Position numbers and translations under genes: made by a program
Notes under the pieces: model-generated
The model's database searches: none
What the model saw: only the letters and a program-made list of their open reading frames with translations
What the model was told of the DNA's origin: nothing
Assembly: GCA_016794425.1 (NCBI GenBank)
Contig: JAEUHR010000042.1
Coordinates: 1 to 64,000 of the forward strand
Length of the DNA stretch: 64,000 nucleotides
Source: Planctomycetota bacterium
GTDB lineage: Bacteria; Planctomycetota; UBA1135; UBA2386
Reading direction: 5' to 3'
Part shown: in pieces, positions 1 through 7,482 of the stretch
Layout of the letters: every line of letters starts with the position of its first letter
Position numbering within the stretch: the first letter of the stretch is position 1

Positions 1-113
1 TCCAGCGCAACCTGGAAGCCCAGGAACTGCTGGCGTGGCGGCAGGACTGGCGCGGGCTGTCGATCCACCCGACCAGCACGGATGGCACCGGCACTTGCGG
101 CGCGGCGGCATGA
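1..113 (+). CDS. C-terminal end of an unknown protein (partial)
   Basis: An open frame runs in from the left edge and stops with TGA at 111-113. The visible 36 residues start QRNLEAQELLAWRQDW and end in a Gly/Thr/Cys/Ala-rich tail. The frame's third-position GC is high, as in its neighbours, which is the main reason for calling it coding. No family can be named from so short a tail. It lies 130 bp upstream of the DUF5658-like gene on the same strand. Confidence 0.45.
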   Translation, partial: QRNLEAQELLAWRQDWRGLSIHPTSTDGTGTCGAAA

Positions 114-243
114 GCGTGGTCCACGGAAAGCACCAGTTCCCGGGCCGAGCTCCGGTCGCCGGCACCGACCGAGTGGCCGTTGGACCGATGCCACCGGCGC
201 AACGCGCCGCCGCGGCGGCATTCGCCGGCACACGCCGTGGCGC

Positions 244-768
244 ATGGTAGGCTTCCGCCGCGTGACCACCTCCGTCGTAGCCAGCGAGGTCTGCCCGCCC
301 GAGGTCGCAACCCCGTCGTCGGACGGCCCGGCGTTGGCGCGGCGGCACGGCGACCGCCGGGCGCGGCCGACGCCGATGTGGAGCCGCTACGCGCTGTTCG
401 GCGGGCGCCGCCGCACGGTCCGTCGGGCGCACGAACGCGAAGGTGCGTTCGTCGACGTGCACGGCCATCGCCTGTTCCTGCTGGTGTGCGCGATCGTGGT
501 GCTGAATCTGCTCGACGCGTGGTTCACGCTGTTGTTCCTCTCCTACGGCGGCCGCGAGCTGAACCCGTTCGTGCAGGCCGTGCTGGACCTCGAGAGCCAT
601 CCGTGGCCGTTCCTGGTCTTCAAGACGGTCGGCATCGGGATCGCCTGCGCCTTCCTGGCGCTGACCAAGAACTTCCGGCCGGCGCGCTACGGCCTGTGGT
701 TCGTGTTCGTCGGCTACTCGGTGCTGCTGGCCTGGCATCTCTACTTGTTCACCTGGCTGCCCGCCTGA
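244..768 (+). CDS. DUF5658-like small integral membrane protein
   Basis: The 174-residue product has an Arg-rich, probably cytoplasmic N-terminal half followed by about three hydrophobic segments near the C-terminus. The pattern NLLDAWFT followed by a Gly-Gly-Arg-Glu-Leu-Asn-Pro stretch matches DUF5658 membrane proteins, where an N-x2-D-x3-T helix precedes a G-x2-E-x-NP turn. The function of the family is not known. The ATG at 244 is chosen, but the frame is open further upstream, and an ATG at 376 just before the arginine-rich stretch is also plausible because the first 40 residues have low complexity. It sits alone ahead of a glycosyltransferase gene. Confidence 0.65.
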   Translation: MVGFRRVTTSVVASEVCPPEVATPSSDGPALARRHGDRRARPTPMWSRYALFGGRRRTVRRAHEREGAFVDVHGHRLFLLVCAIVVLNLLDAWFTLLFLSYGGRELNPFVQAVLDLESHPWPFLVFKTVGIGIACAFLALTKNFRPARYGLWFVFVGYSVLLAWHLYLFTWLPA

Positions 769-843
769 GCCGTGCGCTCGACAGCCGGCCCGGCGCCGGC
801 GCATGATGGCGGCGATGGGTCGCCAACTCGCGAGGCCGGTGGC

Positions 844-2037
844 GTGCGCGTAGCGCGGATCGTCACGCGGCCCAACCTCGGTGGCCCGATGCGCCAGGCG
901 ATCGCGCTCTGGCATGCGCACCGCCAGCTCGGCATCGCGACGCTGCTGGTGACCGGCGTGGTCGGCGCCGGCGAAGCCGCGCTCGAACCGAGCGCGCTCG
1001 GCGTGCCGCGGTTGCCGTTCGCCGACGCGGTGGCGGCCGGACCGGCCGCGGCGGGCTGGGTCGAACTGGCCGACCTGCAGCGCGGTGTGGCGCCGTGGCG
1101 CGACCTGCGCGCCGGTCGCGCGCTGCGGCGGCTGTTGGCGGCGTTCGCGGCCGACGTCGTGCACACGCACACCAGCAAGGCCGGCTGGCTCGGCCGCCGC
1201 GCCGCGTTCGCGCTCGGCGTGCCGCGCGTGGTGCACACGTTCCACGGCCACGTGCTGCAGGACTACTTCGGCGGGCCGATGTCGGCGCTGCTGCGGCGGC
1301 TCGAACGGCGGCTCGCGGCGCGCACCGACGTGCTGGTCGCGGTCAGCGACAGCTGCGCCGACGAACTGGCCGCGGCGGGCATCGCGCCGCGCCAGCGCTT
1401 CGTGGTCGTGCCGCCGGCCGTGCCGTTGCCGGCGCCGCTGGCGCGCGCCGAGGCGCGGCGGCGGCTCGGGCTCGGCGAGGCGGTGGTGGCGCTGGCCTGC
1501 GTCGGTCGGCTCGTGCCGATCAAGCGGGTCGCCGATTTCGTCGACGCGGTCGCGGCGCGGCCCACGTGGCGCGGCGTGGTGTTCGGCGACGGCCCCGACC
1601 GTGCGGCGCTGGCGCAGCGCGTCGCCGCGCGCGCCGCGGGGCGGATCGAACTCGCCGGCGCGGTGCCGGACGCGGCGGCGCTGCTGCCGGCGTTCGACGC
1701 CCTGGTGCTGCCGAGCGTGCGCGAGGGCTGCCCGCTGGTGGCGGTCGAGGCGTTCGCGGCCGGCGTGCCGGTGGTCGGCTACGACGTGCCCGGCGTGCGC
1801 GATGCGCTGACCGTCTGGGGCGACGGGTTCCTGGTGCCGCCGGCCGAGGGGCCCGATGGGCTCGGCGCCGCGATCGCCCGCTGCCTCGCCGAACCGGCCG
1901 CCACCGCGGCCCGCGTGCGCCGAGCCCGCGACGGCGTCGGCCGGTTCGCGCCGGCGCAGGTGGCGGCCGCGCTGGTGGACCTGTACCGGCCGGGCAAAGC
2001 CGGCGTGGCGCGTTACGATGCCGCCGCCGAGGCATAG
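844..2037 (+). CDS. Glycosyltransferase family 4 (GT-B fold)
   Basis: This 397-residue protein should move a sugar from a nucleotide-sugar donor to an acceptor in surface polysaccharide or glycolipid synthesis; the substrate cannot be told. The N-terminal half has the acceptor-side Rossmann pattern with PNLGGP near residue 10 and FHGH near residue 138. The C-terminal half carries the GT4 donor-site motif, REGCPLVAVEAFAAGVPVV, in which the Glu of EA contacts the donor nucleotide sugar, and a GRLVPIKR turn typical of the family. A GTG start at 844 gives a protein that begins directly with the first beta strand (VRVARIV); an upstream GTG at 772 would add a non-conserved tail. No other polysaccharide genes flank it. 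Confidence 0.85.
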   Translation: MRVARIVTRPNLGGPMRQAIALWHAHRQLGIATLLVTGVVGAGEAALEPSALGVPRLPFADAVAAGPAAAGWVELADLQRGVAPWRDLRAGRALRRLLAAFAADVVHTHTSKAGWLGRRAAFALGVPRVVHTFHGHVLQDYFGGPMSALLRRLERRLAARTDVLVAVSDSCADELAAAGIAPRQRFVVVPPAVPLPAPLARAEARRRLGLGEAVVALACVGRLVPIKRVADFVDAVAARPTWRGVVFGDGPDRAALAQRVAARAAGRIELAGAVPDAAALLPAFDALVLPSVREGCPLVAVEAFAAGVPVVGYDVPGVRDALTVWGDGFLVPPAEGPDGLGAAIARCLAEPAATAARVRRARDGVGRFAPAQVAAALVDLYRPGKAGVARYDAAAEA

Positions 2038-2050
2038 CCGCACTCGTCCC

Positions 2051-2806
2051 ATGCCGCGTCCCGCCCTGTCGCTCCTGCCGTTGCTGCTCGCCGCCGCGTG
2101 CGGCGACATCGACGTGCGTTCGATCCGGACCGGCGACGTCGTGCCGGATGCGCTGGCCGGCGAGTGGCGCGGCGACTGGCAGTCGCAGCTCAGCGGCATC
2201 CAGGGCCTGCTGACGCTGCGCATCCAGGACTTCGCCGGCCAACCGGTCGTGTCGGTCCAGATCGCCCACCCGTGCGTGCCGCCCGACCAGTACGAGTTCC
2301 GCGTCGCGCCGAGCGGCATCGAGCTGCTCGAGGACGGCGAAGTGCTGTTCCGCGCCGTGTTCGGCGACAACCGCACGCTGGTCGGTTCCTACTCGTGCCT
2401 GGCCGACAGCGGCCTGTGGGACGCCACCTGGACCCGCGATCTGCCGCAGCTGATCGACCTCGGCGGCAGGTGGGTCGGCACGATCACGGTCGACGGCTTC
2501 CCGGCGCAGTCGCTCGAACTGCAGCTCGACCAGTCGGTGCAGAGTTCGGCGCTGGCGATGCAGGGCACGATGGCGCTGCCGGGCCTGCTGGCCGAACCGC
2601 TGGACCTGCGCGGCACCGTGCAGTTCCGCGACGGTGCCTTCGACCTGCTGCTGGTGACCGCGGCCGGCAGCGGCCCCCTGGTGCACATGCTCGGCACCGG
2701 CGCGACCGAGACGCGTTCGGTGCCGAACGGTTCGCTGCAGGCGGTCGTCGGGCCGCAGCAGCCGATCGTCGAGGCCACCTGGCAGGTGCAGTGGGTGGGG
2801 CCGTGA
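2051..2806 (+). CDS. Lipoprotein with two similar beta-rich halves
   Basis: The product is 251 residues and starts with a lipoprotein signal (MPRPALSLLPLLLAAACGD), so Cys17 is the likely lipidated residue. The mature part appears to be two related beta-rich halves: the first begins LAGEWRGDW and the second LGGRWVGT, each ending in an aromatic-rich strand with a conserved Trp. This resembles lipocalin-like or generic beta-sandwich repeats, but I do not recognise the family. It starts 13 bp after the glycosyltransferase and is followed 13 bp later by a Nudix gene, so the three may be co-transcribed. Confidence 0.7.
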   Translation: MPRPALSLLPLLLAAACGDIDVRSIRTGDVVPDALAGEWRGDWQSQLSGIQGLLTLRIQDFAGQPVVSVQIAHPCVPPDQYEFRVAPSGIELLEDGEVLFRAVFGDNRTLVGSYSCLADSGLWDATWTRDLPQLIDLGGRWVGTITVDGFPAQSLELQLDQSVQSSALAMQGTMALPGLLAEPLDLRGTVQFRDGAFDLLLVTAAGSGPLVHMLGTGATETRSVPNGSLQAVVGPQQPIVEATWQVQWVGP

Positions 2807-2819
2807 GCGCCGGCCGCGG

Positions 2820-3275
2820 ATGAGCGACGCCTTCGTGGCCGACTTCCTGGGCGTGTTCGCGGTGCTGCAGCGCGGCGACCGCACGCTGTTCGTCGGCAAC
2901 GAACGCCGCATCGGCGGGCGCGACGTCGCGACCTGGGACCTGCCCGGCGGGCGCGTTGAACGCGGCGAACTGCTGCACGAGGCACTGGCGCGCGAGCTGC
3001 ACGAGGAGACCGGTCTGGTGCTCGACGGCGAGCCGAGCTTCCTGTTCGTGCAGGAAGGCGCCCGCAGCCGCGGCGGCGACCGTGTGCACGCCTGGCGCTC
3101 GTTCTTCTTCGCCGTGCAGGCCAGCGGCGAGCCGGTGGCCGGCAACGAAGTGCATGCCGTGCGGTGGCTGACGCCGGCCGAGATGCGCGCGGAGCTGACG
3201 GCGCCCTACCACGACAGCTTCCGCACCTGGCTCGAGCGGGGCGGCACGTGGTTCCGCAGCGAGTGGACCGACTGA
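2820..3275 (+). CDS. Nudix hydrolase
   Basis: The 151-residue protein has a complete Nudix box around residues 43-65: G-x5-E-x7-RELHEETGL, with the Glu pair that binds the catalytic metal. Nudix enzymes cleave nucleoside diphosphates linked to another group, such as oxidised dNTPs, NADH or ADP-sugars; the substrate is not predictable here. The flanking strand pattern (GVFAVLQRGDRTLFVG before the box, RSFFFAVQ after it) fits the fold. Its ATG lies 13 bp after the stop of the upstream lipoprotein gene. Confidence 0.88.
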   Translation: MSDAFVADFLGVFAVLQRGDRTLFVGNERRIGGRDVATWDLPGGRVERGELLHEALARELHEETGLVLDGEPSFLFVQEGARSRGGDRVHAWRSFFFAVQASGEPVAGNEVHAVRWLTPAEMRAELTAPYHDSFRTWLERGGTWFRSEWTD

Positions 3276-3342
3276 AGCGGCAGCGGCGCCCCGCGGCGCG
3301 AGAATTCGTGCGACCGTCCGCGCCCGCGGCGCACTAGACGGC

Positions 3343-4827
3343 ATGACACTCGCGACGGCATGTTGGGTCGGACAGCTGCTCTGCACGTTGCCGCTGGACG
3401 GGCGACCGGTGCGCCTCGGCCTGCCGGTGCCGGCGGCGGTCGTCACGCGCGGGCTGCGCGCCAGTGGCGGCGCGACGCTGCAGTGGCGGCGGCTGCCGAT
3501 CGGGGGGGCGGCGCCGGACCCGGTCTGGGTCGAACTCGCGGTCGTGGGCCACGGCCGCGTCGCGATCACGGCCGGCGGTGCCGGTCCGCACGATTCGGGC
3601 TCGGGTCCGGCCTGCGTGCGCGAGGCGCTGCGCGAAGAGTCGCCGCACGGTCCGATCACGGTGACGCGGTGGCGCTGGTGCAACGGCGTCGTCGACGAAC
3701 GGCGGCGGCTGCAGTGCACGGTGCCGCTGTCGCTGGACGGCGAGGCCTTCGCGGTCGCCGAGGCGGTCACCACCGACGGCTTCGACGCGGTCGCGCGGGC
3801 GGCGGTGTGGTGCCGGCTGCCGCGTTCCTTGCAGTCGGCCACCGGCGTGCTGCCGCCGGCCGGCCGCCTCGGTGAGCCGCTGCGGCGCGAACTGCTGGCC
3901 GCGCTGCCGGCGCTGCGCGAACTGCCGGGGCGGCGCGGTGCCGGCGACTACGCGCGCAGCGGCGGCATCGTCACCAACCTCGAGTTCGACACCACGCTGG
4001 CGATGCTGCGCTGCGCGCTCGCGAGCCGCGACGAGGCCGTGCTGGCGCGCGCGCTGCGCAGTGCGCGCCATCTGCTGGACCACGACCTCGATCCGCGCTC
4101 GGGGCTGCCGTTCGCGCACGGGCCCGACCACCGCAGCGGCAGTCCGGAGCCGGGCCATTGCTGGCTGCAGGGCCTGTTGTGGCTCGGCTGTCTCGCCGCC
4201 GACGACGACCTGCTGGCGGCCGCGCGTTCGCTCGGTGGCGCGCTGGCGGCGCGGCCGCCGACCGGCAGCGGCCGCGACGAACGGGCCCGCGACTTCGCCT
4301 GGCCGCTGCTCGAACTGGAGGCGCTGCTGGCGCTCGAGCCGACGCCAGAGCTGGCGGCCGCCGCCGACCGGCTGGCGCTGGCGATCGCCGCGCGCCACGA
4401 CCCGGTCGCGCAGACGTTCCGCTTCGGCGAGGGCGAACTGGGACGCGGCCTCTACCTCGAACGCGCCTGGGTCACCGGCGGCATCGTGCTGCCGGCGCTG
4501 CGCGCGCATCTGCGGCGCCGGCCGGACCGCCGGCTCGCCGAACTCGTGCGCGGCGTCGAGGCGGCACTGGTGCGAGCGATCACCGCGGCGCCGCAGGGCG
4601 TGCCGCTGCTGTGGCGCACCGCCGGCGGCGAGTCGTTCGGTGTCGTACAGGCGTGCGCCGATGCGCGCGCCGTGATGCTGCTGGCGGGGCTCGCACCGGC
4701 CGAACTGGCGCGGTTCGCGCGCCGTGATGGCATCGCCGAACGGCTGGCCGGCACGATCGTGCCCGACGACCCGGACCTCGCGACCACGTGGACGATGGTC
4801 GCGCGCTGCGAGTGGGTGTGGCGCTGA
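3343..4827 (+). CDS. Unknown protein, beta-rich N-terminal and helical C-terminal half
   Basis: This 494-residue protein has no recognisable signal peptide. Roughly residues 1-170 are beta-rich with many Trp/Arg residues and repeated short Leu-Pro strands (PVRLGLPVPAAV). Residues 190-490 are strongly helical, with Leu/Ala-rich segments and a GHCWLQGLLW helix. The layout resembles proteins with a RIFT-type beta barrel followed by an alpha/alpha toroid, as in some polysaccharide-active proteins, but no catalytic motif is visible and this is only a guess. The gene is convergent with the HtrA-type protease, with just 5 bp between stop codons. Confidence 0.7.
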   Translation: MTLATACWVGQLLCTLPLDGRPVRLGLPVPAAVVTRGLRASGGATLQWRRLPIGGAAPDPVWVELAVVGHGRVAITAGGAGPHDSGSGPACVREALREESPHGPITVTRWRWCNGVVDERRRLQCTVPLSLDGEAFAVAEAVTTDGFDAVARAAVWCRLPRSLQSATGVLPPAGRLGEPLRRELLAALPALRELPGRRGAGDYARSGGIVTNLEFDTTLAMLRCALASRDEAVLARALRSARHLLDHDLDPRSGLPFAHGPDHRSGSPEPGHCWLQGLLWLGCLAADDDLLAAARSLGGALAARPPTGSGRDERARDFAWPLLELEALLALEPTPELAAAADRLALAIAARHDPVAQTFRFGEGELGRGLYLERAWVTGGIVLPALRAHLRRRPDRRLAELVRGVEAALVRAITAAPQGVPLLWRTAGGESFGVVQACADARAVMLLAGLAPAELARFARRDGIAERLAGTIVPDDPDLATTWTMVARCEWVWR

Positions 4828-4832
4828 GCCGG

Positions 4833-6293
4833 TCAGCGTGCCGACGGGCCCAGCACGTCGATCGTGCCGACCAGGTCCTCGTCGCCGCGCAGGATCGCGA
4901 TCCGCAGGCCCTTGCCGCGCTGCGCTTCGAGGATGCGCGCCAGTTCGGTCGGCGTCGTGACCGGCAGCTCGCGCAGGCCGAGCCGGCCCGGCGCGAACAC
5001 GGCCAGCAGCACGTCGCCGCGTTCGAGGCCGATCGCCTCCGCCGGCGAACCGGCACGCACGCTGGCCACGCGCAGCACCGCGGGAAACAGCGAGACGCTG
5101 CCGAACACGCGCTTGCCGCGGTAGAACGCGCGCGTCGCCCGCTCCGCGAGCTGCGGATCGTCGGCCGCGGCGACGGCTTCGAAGGCGGCGCCGATCGCGG
5201 TCCGCGTGATCGCGTCGACGCGCGTGACCGGCACCGGCGCGAGCCGCAGTTCGCTGCCGGCGCGGCGCAGGCGCAGCGGCAGCGGCTGGTTCGGCCGGGC
5301 CGTGACCATGCGCCGCAGGTAGTCGACCGGCGTCGCCACGCGCTGGTCGTCGATCCCGGTCAGCACGTCGCCGTCGCGCAGGCCCGCTTCGGCGGCCGGG
5401 CTGTCCGGTTCGACGCGCGTGACCGTCACGCCCTGCTCGCCTTCGCCGACCGCGATGCCGAGCCACGCCGCGTCGGCGGCGAGCGCGAAGCTCTGGCTCT
5501 GCAGCAGTTCGTGCTCGAACGCTTCGCGCACGACGTCGATCGGGATCGCGAAGCCGATGTTCTCGGCGCCCATCGCCATCGCGTTGTTGATGCCGACCAG
5601 CCGGCCGGTGATGTCGAGCAGCGCGCCGCCGCTGTTGCCCTGGTTGATCGCCGCGTCGGTCTGCAGCAGGTCGGCATAACTGCGCACAGCGCCGTCGGGG
5701 GCGCGCACCTGGATGCTGCGTCCCGTCGCCGACAGCACGCCGCTGGTGACCGTGTTGGCGTGGCCCTGCGGATTGCCGATCGCGATCACGGTCTCGCCGA
5801 TCATCAGGTCGGCCGACCGACCGATCTCGGCCGCCTGCACCTTCTCCTGGTCCTCGAGTTCGAGCTGCAGCAGCGCGAGGTCGCGGGTCGCCGACGAACT
5901 CAGCACGCGCGCAGGGCGCTGCCGGCCGTCGCGCAGCTTGACCGAGACCATCAGCCGCTGGCTGTCGTCGCCGAGCACTGGCGCGACCACGTGCCAGTTG
6001 GTGATCACGAGGCCGTGGTCGTCGAGGATCACGCCCGAGCCCTGCCCTTCGGTGACCTGGCCGCCGCGCGCCAGCGCTTGCGGTGCCTGTAGGTAGATGC
6101 TGACGACGCTGTCCTGGGCCCGCTGCACGGCTCGCACGACCGGGGTCAGCCGCAGGTCGCGATCGCCGGCGTCCGGTTCGACGACCTGCAGCAGCGAAGA
6201 GCTGCGCTCGACGAGGCCGCCCTGCGCGGTCGCGCGGCCGATCGGGAACAGCAGGCAGACGGTCAGGCTGGTGAGGAGGTGCGCTCGGTGCAT
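4833..6293 (-). CDS. Exported S1C (HtrA/DegP-like) serine protease with PDZ domain
   Basis: The 486-residue protein begins with a Sec signal peptide (MHRAHLLTSLTVCLLF, likely cleavage after ATAQ) and carries a trypsin-like domain with the full triad: His101 in TNWHVV, Asp138 in RDLALL and Ser221 in GNSGGAL. A PDZ domain follows (about residues 275-345, WLGIAVGEGEQGV). The roughly 100 residues after it are PDZ-like but weaker. HtrA proteins degrade or refold damaged envelope proteins. The ATG at 6293 is required for the signal peptide, although the frame stays open far upstream. It is divergent from the thioesterase gene; a TATCGT hexamer (6362-6367, minus strand) could be its -10 element. Confidence 0.88.
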   Translation of the reverse strand: MHRAHLLTSLTVCLLFPIGRATAQGGLVERSSSLLQVVEPDAGDRDLRLTPVVRAVQRAQDSVVSIYLQAPQALARGGQVTEGQGSGVILDDHGLVITNWHVVAPVLGDDSQRLMVSVKLRDGRQRPARVLSSSATRDLALLQLELEDQEKVQAAEIGRSADLMIGETVIAIGNPQGHANTVTSGVLSATGRSIQVRAPDGAVRSYADLLQTDAAINQGNSGGALLDITGRLVGINNAMAMGAENIGFAIPIDVVREAFEHELLQSQSFALAADAAWLGIAVGEGEQGVTVTRVEPDSPAAEAGLRDGDVLTGIDDQRVATPVDYLRRMVTARPNQPLPLRLRRAGSELRLAPVPVTRVDAITRTAIGAAFEAVAAADDPQLAERATRAFYRGKRVFGSVSLFPAVLRVASVRAGSPAEAIGLERGDVLLAVFAPGRLGLRELPVTTPTELARILEAQRGKGLRIAILRGDEDLVGTIDVLGPSAR

Positions 6294-6373
6294 GACGGGT
6301 TCCTGGACGAACGAGCCTGCGGATCGCTCCGAGGCCATCGATTCCGGTCGGCCGGGGGCGCACGATACCCGAC

Positions 6374-6775
6374 ATGTTCTTCCGCTTCGTGACGTCCGTT
6401 CCGCTGCGCTGGGTCGACGTCGATTCCGCCGGGATCGTGAACAACGCCGTCTACCTGAGCCTGATGGAGCAGGCCCGGTTCCAGTACTTCCAGCACCTCG
6501 GCGTGCTGCAGCGGCCGGCGGTGCCGTTCGTGCTGGCCGAAACGACGCTGAAGTTCGAGCGGCCCGGACGGCTCGGCACCAACGTCGAGGTCGCCGTGCG
6601 CACCGGCAGCCTCGGCACGACGAGCTTCCAGATGGACTACGAGGTGCGCGCCGACGAGATGGTGCTGGTGACCGCGCACGCGGCGCTGGTGTTCGTCGAC
6701 GGCGACCTGCGGCCGCGGCCGATCCCGGCCGACTGGCGCGAGGCGATCGAGCAGTTCGAGGAGATGCAGCGCTAA
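6374..6775 (+). CDS. 4HBT-family acyl-CoA thioesterase (hotdog fold)
   Basis: The 133-residue protein has the YbgC/4-hydroxybenzoyl-CoA thioesterase signature: RWVDVDSAGIVNNAVYLSLM, with the catalytic Asp followed by G-x-V-N-N. It should hydrolyse short- or medium-chain acyl-CoA thioesters in the cytoplasm. The length is typical of the family. The gene overlaps the convergent YkgJ-family gene by 4 bp at the stop codons, so the two transcripts must be antisense at their 3' ends. Confidence 0.85.
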   Translation: MFFRFVTSVPLRWVDVDSAGIVNNAVYLSLMEQARFQYFQHLGVLQRPAVPFVLAETTLKFERPGRLGTNVEVAVRTGSLGTTSFQMDYEVRADEMVLVTAHAALVFVDGDLRPRPIPADWREAIEQFEEMQR

Positions 6776-7395
6776 CCGGCGGGCTCGGCGCCGACCGGCC
6801 GCGCGGCCAGGAACGCCGCCGCCCGTCCCGTGGGCCCGGCCGCCAGCAGCGCGGCGAGCGCGCTGCGCAGTTCGCGGTGGCCCGGCGCCGCAGCGTCCTG
6901 CGCCAGCACGTCGCCGGCGCCGAGGCCGCGCCAGAACGCCGCCTCGTCGCACGGCACCGGCGCGCTGCCGCGCAGCGCTGCGGCGCAGGCACCGGCGTCA
7001 CTGCTGGCCAGCGCCCGGCACGGCAGCGGCCGCGCCGCGTGGACCGTGCAGGCCGACTCGCCGTCGAGCAGCGGGCACGGCGTGCCGACCAGCGCGTCCC
7101 AGCCCAGCCCGGCCTCGCGCGCGGCGACCGCGCGCACGCGCGCCGCCAGCGCCGGTCGCGCGGCGACCGCCGCGGCGAGCCGTTCGGCCTCGGCGAACGT
7201 GATCCCGACCGGCAGGTGGCAGCAGTGCGCGCAGCCGCGGCGGCACGCCCGGGTCGCCGCCGCCGGCACAGCCTCGAACAGCGGCTGCAGCGCCGCGTGC
7301 ACGGCCTCGGCGCGGCTGGCGGGCGGCGCCGCAGCGCTGCGCGACAGGGCTCGGGCCGCGGCCGCGACACCGCGGTAGAACTCGGTCTGGCTCAT
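6772..7395 (-). CDS. YkgJ-family cysteine-cluster protein
   Basis: The 207-residue protein has the YkgJ-type metal-binding cysteine pattern: C-RRGCAHCCHLPV, then CPLLDGESACTVHAARPLPCR, then a late Cys near the C-terminus. The family is thought to bind Zn or an Fe-S cluster; its biochemical role is not established. The start is chosen at the ATG 7395 (MSQTEFYRG), which fits the usual N-terminus of the family; an in-frame start at 7428 would add 11 residues. The gene is divergent from the TPR/peptidase-MA gene and overlaps the convergent thioesterase gene by 4 bp. Confidence 0.82.
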   Translation of the reverse strand: MSQTEFYRGVAAAARALSRSAAAPPASRAEAVHAALQPLFEAVPAAATRACRRGCAHCCHLPVGITFAEAERLAAAVAARPALAARVRAVAAREAGLGWDALVGTPCPLLDGESACTVHAARPLPCRALASSDAGACAAALRGSAPVPCDEAAFWRGLGAGDVLAQDAAAPGHRELRSALAALLAAGPTGRAAAFLAARPVGAEPAG

Positions 7396-7468
7396 GCCGC
7401 CGACCGCGTGGATCGGCGACGGCAGCATACGCCGGCACCCCGGGCCAACAACCGCGTGCGCGACCCGC

Positions 7469-7474
7469 TATCCT
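7469..7474 (+). promoter_or_regulatory. Candidate -10 box (TATCCT) for a leaderless start
   Basis: TATCCT lies 8 nt before the ATG of the TPR/peptidase-MA gene and no Shine-Dalgarno sequence intervenes. Transcription would begin at or within a base or two of the start codon. It is one of seven such TANNNT boxes in the window. Confidence 0.5.
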
Positions 7475-7482
7475 GCTGCGCG

